In this document: positions 23,885 to 30,480 of the stretch, piece after piece
Position numbering within the stretch: position 1 is the stretch's first letter
Layout: the number at the start of each line of letters is the position of its first letter
DNA from: an uncultured Pseudomonadota bacterium
Lineage (GTDB): Bacteria > Myxococcota_A > UBA796 > SXON01
Assembly (NCBI GenBank): GCA_903900265.1
Contig: CAIUMM010000235.1
Location: forward strand, 1-37,342
Length of the DNA: 37,342 nt
Direction of reading: 5' to 3'
Made by a program: the position numbers and the translations under genes
The notes under the pieces: generated by a model
What the model was told of the DNA's origin: nothing
Database searches by the model: none
What the model saw: the letters and a program-made list of their open reading frames with translations, nothing else

Positions 23885-24879
23885 AGGCGGTGCTCGCCGA
23901 GTTGCTCGGCCGGGCCGCCAGCGGCCGAGCGGACCTCGTCCTTGCCGACGACCTCGACGGGTGGCCGGACGGCGCGCTGGCTGCACTCGAGGCGGTGCAA
24001 CTCCTCGCCCGCGTGGACAACGGCACCACCCTCCGGTGCGATGGCTGCGAGGACCGCTGCCTTGTGACGCCGGAGTGGCGACGGCCCCGTGCTCGCCCGC
24101 CCAGCCTCGTGCACCCGTGCCACCGACCGCGCGACATCGGCCTCGTCGTGCTCGACCCGGACGGGCTGCGCCGCTGGCGGATCGACGCCGACGGGTTCGC
24201 CGCCTGGCTCGGGTCTGCGCTGCACCTGGTCGGGCGCCCCGAGCGACGCCCCGGTGCTCCGGTGTGGCATCTTGGCGACCGCACGGTCGAGGGGATGCGA
24301 CGGTCCGTGTTCCTCGCCCTCGGCGACGTCGGCCCCACGGTGCTGGCCGCTCCGAACGCGGTCGTGCTGGCCGGCGACGGCGTCCGCGTCGAGGGGGCGG
24401 CGGCGGTCCCACTGGCCGCCATCGTCCGCCTCGCCGACCACGGCTTCGACGTGGATGACGCCGCGTTCGTCGCGGCGCTGGCGCCTGTCCGCCGTCGAAC
24501 CGTCGTCGCTCCGCTGGCGATCCCCGCCGGCCTGCGCTGGGACCAGGTCATCCTCCGGGTGCTCGACGAGGAGCTCATCGAGGTGGTGCTCGGGAGGGAG
24601 CCGCCCCGGCGGTGTGAACCGTCGGACCTCGGGATGGTCGACGGGCGCAACGGCCAGCCGACCGAGGCGTGGAAGCTCCTCCTCGAACTCGCGGACGCCG
24701 GAGGCACGTTCGACTGGGGCACGCGCGGAGCCGACTCGAGGCGGAAGGCCCGGGTCGCCGCGCTCCGCCGCGCACTGGAGGCCGCGATCCCGGCCGAGGG
24801 CGAGGCCATCCCCGACTACCGCAAGGGCGGCCGGGGCTGGACTCCCACCTTCCGGATCACGGACCGTCGGGGACCGTGA
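23881..24879 (+). CDS. Zinc-ribbon protein with possible C-terminal helical domains, 332 aa
   Basis: GTG start at 23881, overlapping the previous stop. An N-terminal helix is followed by L-R-C-D-G-C-E-D-R-C (near 54), then H-P-C near 80, probably a zinc ribbon. Next is a phrase typical of a recurring but unnamed protein group: L-D-P-D-G-L-R-R-W-R-I-D, then an amphipathic helix, and P-V-W-H-L-G-D-R-T-V-E-G-M-R-R-S-V-F-L-A-L-G. The C-terminal 100 residues are helical and basic, possibly a winged helix (A-W-K-L-L-L-E-L-A-D-A-G-G-T-F-D-W...R-K-A-R-V-A-A-L). A nucleic-acid-binding partner of the preceding protein is plausible. Function unknown. Confidence 0.65.
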   Translation: MKAVLAELLGRAASGRADLVLADDLDGWPDGALAALEAVQLLARVDNGTTLRCDGCEDRCLVTPEWRRPRARPPSLVHPCHRPRDIGLVVLDPDGLRRWRIDADGFAAWLGSALHLVGRPERRPGAPVWHLGDRTVEGMRRSVFLALGDVGPTVLAAPNAVVLAGDGVRVEGAAAVPLAAIVRLADHGFDVDDAAFVAALAPVRRRTVVAPLAIPAGLRWDQVILRVLDEELIEVVLGREPPRRCEPSDLGMVDGRNGQPTEAWKLLLELADAGGTFDWGTRGADSRRKARVAALRRALEAAIPAEGEAIPDYRKGGRGWTPTFRITDRRGP

Positions 24880-24924
24880 AAACTCGCGATCGGTCCTGGA
24901 CGGGCTGCGTGCCTTTGCAAACGC

Positions 24925-24953
24925 TTGACATTCGGGTTGGCCGGCGTTGAATG
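24925..24953 (+). promoter_or_regulatory. Probable sigma70-type promoter of the AAA+ activator gene
   Basis: A perfect TTGACA at 24925-24930 is followed after 17 bp by TGAATG (24948-24953), a poor -10 box. It lies in the 181-bp gap before the activator gene and reads toward it. The rest of the gap has no other signal. Confidence 0.45.
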
Positions 24954-25060
24954 CTTCGATTCCCGGCGCTGACGACCTCCGACCACGGTGATCGTCATTT
25001 CTCGCGAGAGGGGGCGGACCCGGCGCGGCTCGCCGCCGCGGAGCGGTCCCGGAACCGCTC

Positions 25061-26278
25061 GTGCCCGACCGACCTCACGCTCCACCCGGCATCCTCGGCA
25101 GCTCGCCGGGGCTGCGGCGCGTCCTCGCGCAGGTCGCCCGCTACGCGCCGACCGACCATACGGTGCTGATCACTGGCGAGACGGGCACCGGCAAGGAGCT
25201 GATCGCCCGCGCGGTCCACGCGCAGAGCGGACGCGCCGGCGAGCTCGTCCCGGTGAGCTGCGCGAATCTCTCCGTGGAGCTGTTCGACTCCGAGCTGTTC
25301 GGCCACGAGAAGGGCTCGTTCACCGGGGCCAGCGGCCACAGCCGCGGCCTCGCCGTCGCCGCGAGCCGGGGCACGTTGTTCCTCGACGAGGTCGGTGAGC
25401 TGCCTCTGCCGTTGCAGGCGAAGCTCCTTCGATTCTTGCAGGAGCGCACCGTCCGCCCCGTGGGCTCCCAGGCCGAGCGCCCCGTGGACGTGCGGATCGT
25501 CGCCGCTACGCACCGCGACCTCGCCGCGATGGTCGCCGCAGGCAGCTTCCGCGAGGACCTGCTCTACCGCCTGGACGCGCTCCGTCTGCACCTCCCCCCG
25601 CTGCGCGACCGCGGCGAGGACCTGGTGGCCATCGCCCGGCACGTCGTCGCCGGCTTTGAGCACGAGCGCGGCATCGGCCACCGCGTCCTCACGCGGAGCG
25701 CCGAGGCTGCTCTCCGCGCGCACACCTGGCCCGGCAACGTGCGTGACCTCCGCCGCGTCCTCAACCGCCTCGCACTCGCGACGACCCGCGCTGACGGGGC
25801 GATCACCGGTGCGATGGTGCGCGCGGAGCTCCAGGTCGACGCCCGGCCGAAGACCCCCGAGGCGGCGATCCTCACCCTGCTCGCCGACGCCGGCTCGGCC
25901 ACCATCGTCGACCTCGCTCGCGTCGCGAGGATGCCGAGGAAATCCGCCCAGCGTTGGGCGAGGACCCTCGTGGAGAAGGGCGCGATCACGATGACCGGTC
26001 GCAGCACGGGCACGCGCTACCACCTGCCCGCACCGAAGGTCGCGGAGCCACCTGCCCGCCCGTCCGCCGACGACGCACGCTGGGAGGCGGCGCTCGCCGT
26101 CCTCGCCCGCGACGGCCGCGTCACCCGCCAGTCCCTCGCCGAGCGCTCCGGCACCAGCGAGCGCACCGCCACCCGCCTGCTCGCCGAGATGGCCGCGCGG
26201 GGCCTGCTCCACCGCGAGGGCGCCACCGGCCGGTGGTGCGCCTACGTCCGTCCACCCCAGGGAGAAACCCAGCCATGA
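25061..26278 (+). CDS. Sigma54-type AAA+ activator with two C-terminal winged helices
   Basis: The 405-aa product has no N-terminal sensor domain. The AAA+ domain spans about 10-250: Walker A G-E-T-G-T-G-K-E (39-46), the sigma54-contact loop as G-S-F-T-G-A (85-90; usual form GAFTGA), Walker B G-T-L-F-L-D-E (104-110), arginine finger region R-E-D-L-L-Y-R-L-D (164-172) and W-P-G-N-V-R-D-L. The usual Fis-type helix-turn-helix is missing. Instead there are two winged-helix units (about 265-335 and 340-400; A-R-M-P-R-K-S-A-Q-R-W-A-R and A-E-R-S-G-T-S-E-R-T-A-T-R-L-L). It starts at GTG 25061. It is predicted to activate sigma54 promoters constitutively or by expression level. It overlaps the next gene by ATGA. 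Confidence 0.85.
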   Translation: MPDRPHAPPGILGSSPGLRRVLAQVARYAPTDHTVLITGETGTGKELIARAVHAQSGRAGELVPVSCANLSVELFDSELFGHEKGSFTGASGHSRGLAVAASRGTLFLDEVGELPLPLQAKLLRFLQERTVRPVGSQAERPVDVRIVAATHRDLAAMVAAGSFREDLLYRLDALRLHLPPLRDRGEDLVAIARHVVAGFEHERGIGHRVLTRSAEAALRAHTWPGNVRDLRRVLNRLALATTRADGAITGAMVRAELQVDARPKTPEAAILTLLADAGSATIVDLARVARMPRKSAQRWARTLVEKGAITMTGRSTGTRYHLPAPKVAEPPARPSADDARWEAALAVLARDGRVTRQSLAERSGTSERTATRLLAEMAARGLLHREGATGRWCAYVRPPQGETQP

Positions 26279-26631
26279 ACCAGCCCAACCCCGTCCCCAC
26301 CCGCGTCCGCCACTACCTCCACGGCGATCCCGTCGAGGGCAACCCCGAGCGCTTCTACTGCCAGCGCTGCGACCTGTTCGTCGAGCGCGGGCACTTCGCC
26401 ACCTGCGAGCTCGACAACGTCGTGATCCGGGGGCTCCGGTACAAGGAGACGCACGAGTGGCGCTACGTCACCGCGCGGCGGCGGTGGATGCGCACGTTCG
26501 AGCCTGGGGACAAGCGGCGGATCGTCGATGACCCGGGCAACGTGTTCAGGACCGGAACGGCGTCGGAGCAGGCGCTGCCGTCGTTGGAGCAGACGGACCC
26601 GGGGGACTTCGTCCCCGAGAGCGCCGATTAG
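26275..26631 (+). CDS. Small zinc-finger protein, 118 aa
   Basis: ATG 26275 overlaps the activator stop, with GGAG ten bases upstream. F-Y-C-Q-R-C-D-L-F followed by H-F-A-T-C (about residues 24-38) gives a C-x2-C...H-x3-C zinc site. The centre is Arg/Trp-rich (H-E-W-R-Y-V-T-A-R-R-R-W) and the C-terminus acidic. Coupling to the AAA+ gene suggests it modulates that activator or its DNA site. Its stop overlaps the stop of the convergent gene by two bases. Confidence 0.6.
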   Translation: MNQPNPVPTRVRHYLHGDPVEGNPERFYCQRCDLFVERGHFATCELDNVVIRGLRYKETHEWRYVTARRRWMRTFEPGDKRRIVDDPGNVFRTGTASEQALPSLEQTDPGDFVPESAD

Positions 26632-27095
26632 GCAGGGCGCGCGCCCGACAGGCCGCCATCCAGGAGCGAGAGCTGCGGCCGGGGCGGATGGGCTTTCCAC
26701 CAGGGCGGGCGGGCCGTGACACGGTCCGCGCCGCGCTCGGCGATGCGCGTGATCGCGACGTCGAGCCCTTCGACCTGGCGGCTGAATCCGGCGATCATCG
26801 GGACGAACAGTGGATCGTCCGAGCAGGCGTCGGTGTGCGCGCCGACGATGGGGCTTCCAGGGAAGCGGCGGCCGAAGCCGATCACGATCCGTCCACTCTT
26901 GTAGAGACGTCCGCCGCAGACGGCGCAGGAGGGGAGCTTGCGTTTGTCGAGTAGCATCAGGTGTTCCGGCACGGCGAGGAAAGGGGTGGAGGGGTTGCTC
27001 GCGTGCGTGAACACCATCACATGGGGACCGACCAATTTCTGTCCGGGGGCGCGCGCCCGCCCGCGACCCACCTCCGAAGCCTCGGCCTTCAGCAC
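26628..27095 (-). CDS. Small protein with a CxxC zinc site, up to 155 aa
   Basis: The frame has a Cys pair, S-C-A-V-C-G-G-R-L-Y, then V-I-G-F-G-R-R-F-P-G-S-P-I-V-G-A-H-T-D-A-C-S, which could complete a zinc site (C, C, H, C), and a conserved-looking P-L-F-V-P-M-I-A-G-F. The start is uncertain: GTG at 27095, or an ATG about 75 bases later (M-V-F-T-H-A-S), which would drop a low-complexity leader. It is convergent with and overlaps the zinc-finger gene at their stops (TAA and TAG share 26629-26630). No family assigned. Confidence 0.5.
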   Translation of the reverse strand: MLKAEASEVGRGRARAPGQKLVGPHVMVFTHASNPSTPFLAVPEHLMLLDKRKLPSCAVCGGRLYKSGRIVIGFGRRFPGSPIVGAHTDACSDDPLFVPMIAGFSRQVEGLDVAITRIAERGADRVTARPPWWKAHPPRPQLSLLDGGLSGARPA

Positions 27096-27205
27096 AACGC
27101 CGCTACCCGCGACTTGAGCTCGCTATCCTCGATGCTTGGTCCGCTGCGCGCCGCCGCGCGAGGAGCTTCAGGTCCGACTCGTTGCTGGCGGGCCCGAGGG
27201 CCGCG

Positions 27206-28072
27206 TCAAGATCTGCCGGGGGATCGCCCCTCCCTGAGCACCGAGAGGTCGCCGAAGGCCGGACCCGGCTCGACCGCGATCTCAACGCGAGCGAACCCAG
27301 GGCCGTGCACCTCGGGCTCATACTCATCGTAGACCGGCGGAGACGCCGCGGGCGGCGAGGCGACGAATCTCGCGACTCCACGCGGCGTGGCCGCTGGAAC
27401 GCCGGCTTGTCGCCTGGGCGCATACTGCTTCCCGGTTACCTGGAGGAGATCCCAAATCGTCTTCGACCAGCCAGAATTGGTCGTAGCTACGGGGTCGTTT
27501 GCGAACACAGCCGCGACCCGCCCACCGACCATCCCTTCCACGGCCGTTCCGATCGACTGCGCCGCGGCGCCAGGGGCCGCGTACTCAAGCGACGCGGCGG
27601 ACGCATTGCGATCGAGCATCAGGTACTGTGCTCGGGCCATCGGTGATTGAAAGGGGAAGTCGCGGGCCGGGCGTGTGGAGCCGTTCATCGAATAAGTGAA
27701 CGTCGGCCAAGACGAGTAGAGGTCCCACTGAGCGCCCACGTGAGCCGGCGCCGGAGGAGTGCACTTCGCCTGCAGGAGCAGCGCGTGCCGCCGGTCCGGC
27801 TGGCTGAACCGAACGACGACAAGCGCATCGGCAAGTTCGCATCTTCCGCTCGCAAACGTCACATATGGGCGTTGGTGGCAAAATACCGCGCTGTACCTGA
27901 TTGTCAGCGCCGGGCTGAGGCTCGCAAGCAGGCTTTGCCACGTTGACGCCCCGCGAATGAACAGATCCCAGACCGCGGCAGGTTCCGCCGCAGCGCCTGT
28001 CCACTACGGATTTAGGGCCGCGTCGGCTCTGGCGGTCAGTCCAACTGCGGCGGCGCGATATGGGGCGAACAT
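27206..28072 (-). pseudogene. Gene interrupted by an in-frame amber codon; C-terminal part has a Q-A-K nuclease-like motif
   Basis: An ATG at 28072 opens 22 codons (M-F-A-P-Y-R-A-A-A-V-G-L...A-L-N-P) that end in TAG at 28004-28006. The same frame continues without further stops for 265 codons to 27206. The continuation is clearly protein: V-W-D-L-F-I-R-G, L-T-I-R-Y-S-A-V-F-C-H-Q, C-E-L-A-D-A-L-V-V-V and A-L-L-L-Q-A-K. The D...L-x-Q-A-K order resembles PD-(D/E)XK nuclease cores. I recall similar unnamed proteins in mobile islands whose N-termini match the 22 codons. A single base change would restore the gene; translation could also restart at GTG 27862. Either a recent pseudogene or an amber read-through. 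Confidence 0.6.
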
Positions 28073-28097
28073 GGTTGATCCGGGACACCACGCCGTA

Positions 28098-29009
28098 TCA
28101 TGACGCGGTTGGTGTGCCGGCCACGGGGAGCACCGCCCTCACCATCCTCCCGAACGCCGCCCGCTGCTCCCCGTGGTCCACGATGCGCGCCAGCCGCCGG
28201 ATCTCCCGCTCGGCCAGCCTCGGCGCCTCCTCCTTCGGCACGTCCAGCGCGACGATGATCTCCGGCGCGAGCAGCAGCAGGTTCAACAGCTGCGAGACCC
28301 TCTGCGCGGTGACCCCCTCGGTCTTCGCGAGGTCCCCGAGCGTCCGGTACTCCCCGGTGGCCCAGCGGGCGTTCAGCTCGCGAGCCCGCGCGAAGAGGTG
28401 CTGGAACCCCGCCAGCCGCGCGACCTTGCGGGAGTCGGCGACGTGGACCAGCGCCCCCGTGGCCTCCATGTACTTCCAGACCTGCTCCACGGCCGGGAGG
28501 TCGGCCAGCGCCCGCAGGTCCCGCTCCGTGGGCACCGGCGTGGTCCGCGTGGCGTCGTCGATGTCGGCCTGGATCTCGGGCGCGAGCCGCGTGAGCACCA
28601 GCAGCTGGCAGACCCGGGGGCGGCTCACGCCCTCGCGCTCGGCCAGGTGCTTCGTCGACCGGCCTACGCCCTCGTCGAGCCACGCCCGATACCCGCGGCC
28701 CTTCTCCAGGAAGGCCCGGAGCCTCGACCGGCGGGCCCCCCACGCCTCGGCCTCGCGTGGCGCGTTGACGTGGCGCGTTGACGTTTCGCATGGCGCGTTG
28801 ACCGCTTCGCCGCCTTCACCCTGCTCATCGCCGTGGCGCGTTGAGCCATCCGCGCTCGCTGGCGCCTTCGCCGCAAGTCGGGCGGCCTCTACCCGCGAGT
28901 TCGCGCGCCGATGGCCGAACCGCAGCGCCTGCACTGGCGGCGCGTGCCGCCCCAGCCCGAAGCCGGGATGGGGCGGGATCGGCACCACGAGCTCCCACGT
29001 CATCAGCAC
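28098..29009 (-). CDS. DNA-binding protein with two ParB-like helix-turn-helix units, 303 aa
   Basis: Two similar HTH segments are visible: S-T-K-H-L-A-E-R-E-G-V-S-R-P-R-V-C-Q-L-L (about 118-137) and T-L-G-D-L-A-K-T-E-G-V-T-A-Q-R-V-S-Q-L-L (about 225-244), each followed by L-A-P-E-I. This L-A-x-x-x-G-V-(S/T)-x-x-R-V-x-Q-L-L pattern is that of ParB/KorB and of HTH tails of recombinases. No recombinase or ParB CTPase motif is present. Starts are GTG 29009 (GGAGG eight bases before) or ATG 29003. The linker between the N-terminus and HTH-1 is built on a repeated DNA word (see 28758-28844). It could bind the arrays and act in partition or regulation. Confidence 0.7.
   Translation of the reverse strand: MLMTWELVVPIPPHPGFGLGRHAPPVQALRFGHRRANSRVEAARLAAKAPASADGSTRHGDEQGEGGEAVNAPCETSTRHVNAPREAEAWGARRSRLRAFLEKGRGYRAWLDEGVGRSTKHLAEREGVSRPRVCQLLVLTRLAPEIQADIDDATRTTPVPTERDLRALADLPAVEQVWKYMEATGALVHVADSRKVARLAGFQHLFARARELNARWATGEYRTLGDLAKTEGVTAQRVSQLLNLLLLAPEIIVALDVPKEEAPRLAEREIRRLARIVDHGEQRAAFGRMVRAVLPVAGTPTAS
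28758..28844. repeat. Four copies of TGGCGCGTTGA inside the ParB-like gene
   Basis: TGGCGCGTTGACG is at 28758-28770 and 28771-28783 head to tail, then TGGCGCGTTGACC at 28791-28803 and TGGCGCGTTGA at 28834-28844. All have the same orientation. On the coding strand they give repeated V-N-A-P and T-R-H phrases in a low-complexity linker. They could be binding sites of the encoded HTH protein or a simple expansion. Confidence 0.65.
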
Positions 29010-29173
29010 CTCGGTTTCCTCCGGTGCGATCGGGGACGTTATGGCTCCCCACTACTGGCGCTCGGCACACATTGGGGAGGCGGGGAAGGCCGGTTTTCTG
29101 GTGCGGCGTACCCTTCCTAATTTCTAGGATCAAGAAGAAGAAGGAAGGAAGGAAGCTGGGGAAGCGGAAGGGG

Positions 29174-29392
29174 GTGGGCAAGGTACCGCCCTCGGTGCGG
29201 CAGACCAAGGAGCGGCTGACGGCCCTGCTGGACGGGGTGGTCATCAAGACCCGGGCTGACCTCGCTCGGCACCTCGGGGTGAGCAGGGCGTACGTCACCC
29301 AGGTTCTCGGACCGGTGGTTCACGCGGTTCACGCCGTTGGAGAGGATGAGCCACATGGGGGAGAGAGCGTCGCCGGTGGAGGTGGAGCGTGA
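29174..29392 (+). CDS. Small single-HTH protein, 72 aa
   Basis: Residues 10-45 carry an HTH like those of the divergent ParB-like protein: T-R-A-D-L-A-R-H-L-G-V-S-R-A-Y-V-T-Q-V-L-G. A GTG at 29174 after a purine-only tract (GAAGG repeats, 29133-29173) is the best start; the frame is open further upstream without a good start codon. Its stop overlaps the GTG of the next gene (GTGA). It may repress itself at the GGTTCACGC repeats that form its 3' end and the 5' end of the next gene. Confidence 0.6.
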   Translation: MGKVPPSVRQTKERLTALLDGVVIKTRADLARHLGVSRAYVTQVLGPVVHAVHAVGEDEPHGGESVAGGGGA

Positions 29393-29458
29393 AAACCGCG
29401 GGGACACATCAGCGTGTATCAGATGATGTATCGGCGAACGGCGTGAACCGCGTGAACC
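29317..29458. repeat. 22-bp perfect inverted repeat of doubled GGTTCACGC
   Basis: The left arm, 29317-29338, begins GGTTCACGCGGTTCACGC and ends CGTT. The right arm, 29437-29458, is its exact reverse complement. The arms are separated by 98 bp that hold the stop of the HTH gene and the start of the following gene. Each arm is itself two direct copies of GGTTCACGC spaced 9 bp. It encodes V-H-A-V-H-A-V in one gene and N-G-V-N-R-V-N-R in the next. Operator pair, attenuator-type RNA hairpin or recombination site. Confidence 0.75.
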
Positions 29459-30138
29459 GGGAGCAGCACGGCGATCGAGCTGCGAGCGAGAGTGCAGGCA
29501 GGACCGTTCAAAGTGCCGGACAGGTCTGGCGGAACATCGGTTCCCTCCGCACGCTGCTCGGGCGTGCCGAGCGCGAACTTGCGCGTGAACCGGGTGCCTA
29601 CGTCGCCGTCGCGGTGGTCCACGGCGACAAGCGGGAGGAGCAGATCGGGCGATGGGGGTGGGCGGGATCGCGGGAGGCGGGCGGGCAAGTCGCGGGGCTG
29701 GGTGCTCGGCTGGTACCCGGCGACCGAGGGTTGCGGGTGCGGGTGCACCGGGAGGGTGGGGCGCTGATCGGGAGCGCGCTGCTGCGGAGGAGTGTCGCCT
29801 CCGGCGCCCCCCCGCCCGCCGCGGTGGACGATCGGGTGGCCGCGCGGGACGCCGGCCGCCTTGTCGGCATCGAGGTTCAACTGGCGCGACTCGTCGCGCA
29901 CGTGGAAGCCCAGGACCGAGAGATCGCGTCGCTGAAGGCGACGATCGAGGAGATGGGCCCGGTGAACCTCCGCCTGAGCAACCTCCACGCGCGGCTGGAT
30001 GACCTCGAAGCTGTCGACCATCGGCACCCTGCGGATGACGATGGGGACGGTGACGATGGGGACGGTGACGACGGGGATGATGCCGAGGATGACGACGACG
30101 AGGATCACTATATCAAGACGGAGAATGAAGAAGATTGA
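29389..30138 (+). CDS. Coiled-coil protein with Asp-Gly tail, 249 aa
   Basis: GTG start overlapping the HTH gene stop. The segment S-A-G-Q-V-W-R-N-I-G-S-L-R-T-L-L-G-R (about 43-60) has a second, decayed copy near 34050. The middle is Gly/Arg-rich beta-like. About 165-210 is a coiled coil (R-D-A-G-R-L-V-G-I-E-V-Q-L-A-R-L-V, then L-S-N-L-H-A-R-L-D-D-L-E). The last 30 residues are Asp/Gly/Glu, encoded by a 15-base tandem repeat near 30040-30075. It is coupled to a DNA-binding protein, so a partition-type or regulatory pair is possible. No family recognised. Confidence 0.6.
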   Translation: MKTAGTHQRVSDDVSANGVNRVNREQHGDRAASESAGRTVQSAGQVWRNIGSLRTLLGRAERELAREPGAYVAVAVVHGDKREEQIGRWGWAGSREAGGQVAGLGARLVPGDRGLRVRVHREGGALIGSALLRRSVASGAPPPAAVDDRVAARDAGRLVGIEVQLARLVAHVEAQDREIASLKATIEEMGPVNLRLSNLHARLDDLEAVDHRHPADDDGDGDDGDGDDGDDAEDDDDEDHYIKTENEED

Positions 30139-30232
30139 CCTTCACAGTCATCGACATCGGCGCGATTCGCCTCTCACGGACCGCGCTGTTGGACATGCGA
30201 GAGGCCGTCCGCGCGGGCGCGGGGCCCGCAGG

Positions 30233-30248
30233 CATGTTATGTAACATG
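30233..30248. promoter_or_regulatory. Near-palindromic operator upstream of the R-M genes
   Basis: CATGTTATGTAACATG: arms of 7 bp (CATGTTA/TAACATG) around TG. It is AT-rich in a GC-rich gap and lies 20 bp before the start of the RHH-like gene, where a repressor would block expression. It fits control of a restriction-modification operon by its small regulator. Confidence 0.55.
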
Positions 30249-30267
30249 ACCACTGAACGGAGACTCC

Positions 30268-30480
30268 ATGAGCCAAGGACCCAGCGGCCGCATCGTCGTC
30301 GAGATTGACTCGCTGAGGAAGCGCCGTCTCTACGAGCGCCTGTCGAGCGAGCGCCTGACGTTCAAGGAGTGGCTGCTTCGACATGTAGACGCCTACGTCG
30401 GAGACGAGGGACAGGTGAGCCTCTTCGCCCGATCCACCGGCGACGTGGGCGTGCCGACAGCTGAGGGCGGCCGGTCATGA
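30268..30480 (+). CDS. Small RHH-like DNA-binding regulator, 70 aa
   Basis: ATG at 30268 follows GGAG. The core R-I-V-V-E-I-D-S-L-R-K-R-R-L-Y-E-R-L-S-S-E-R-L-T-F-K-E-W-L-L-R-H-V has the strand-helix-helix layout of ribbon-helix-helix or antitoxin-like proteins. It overlaps the methyltransferase gene by ATGA and sits next to a palindrome. A controller of the modification gene is the simplest reading; an antitoxin without its own toxin is the alternative. Confidence 0.6.
   Translation: MSQGPSGRIVVEIDSLRKRRLYERLSSERLTFKEWLLRHVDAYVGDEGQVSLFARSTGDVGVPTAEGGRS

Noticed and set aside
28098..29009. Site-specific recombinase
   Set aside because: Only the HTH parts resemble recombinase tails; there is no serine or tyrosine catalytic domain.
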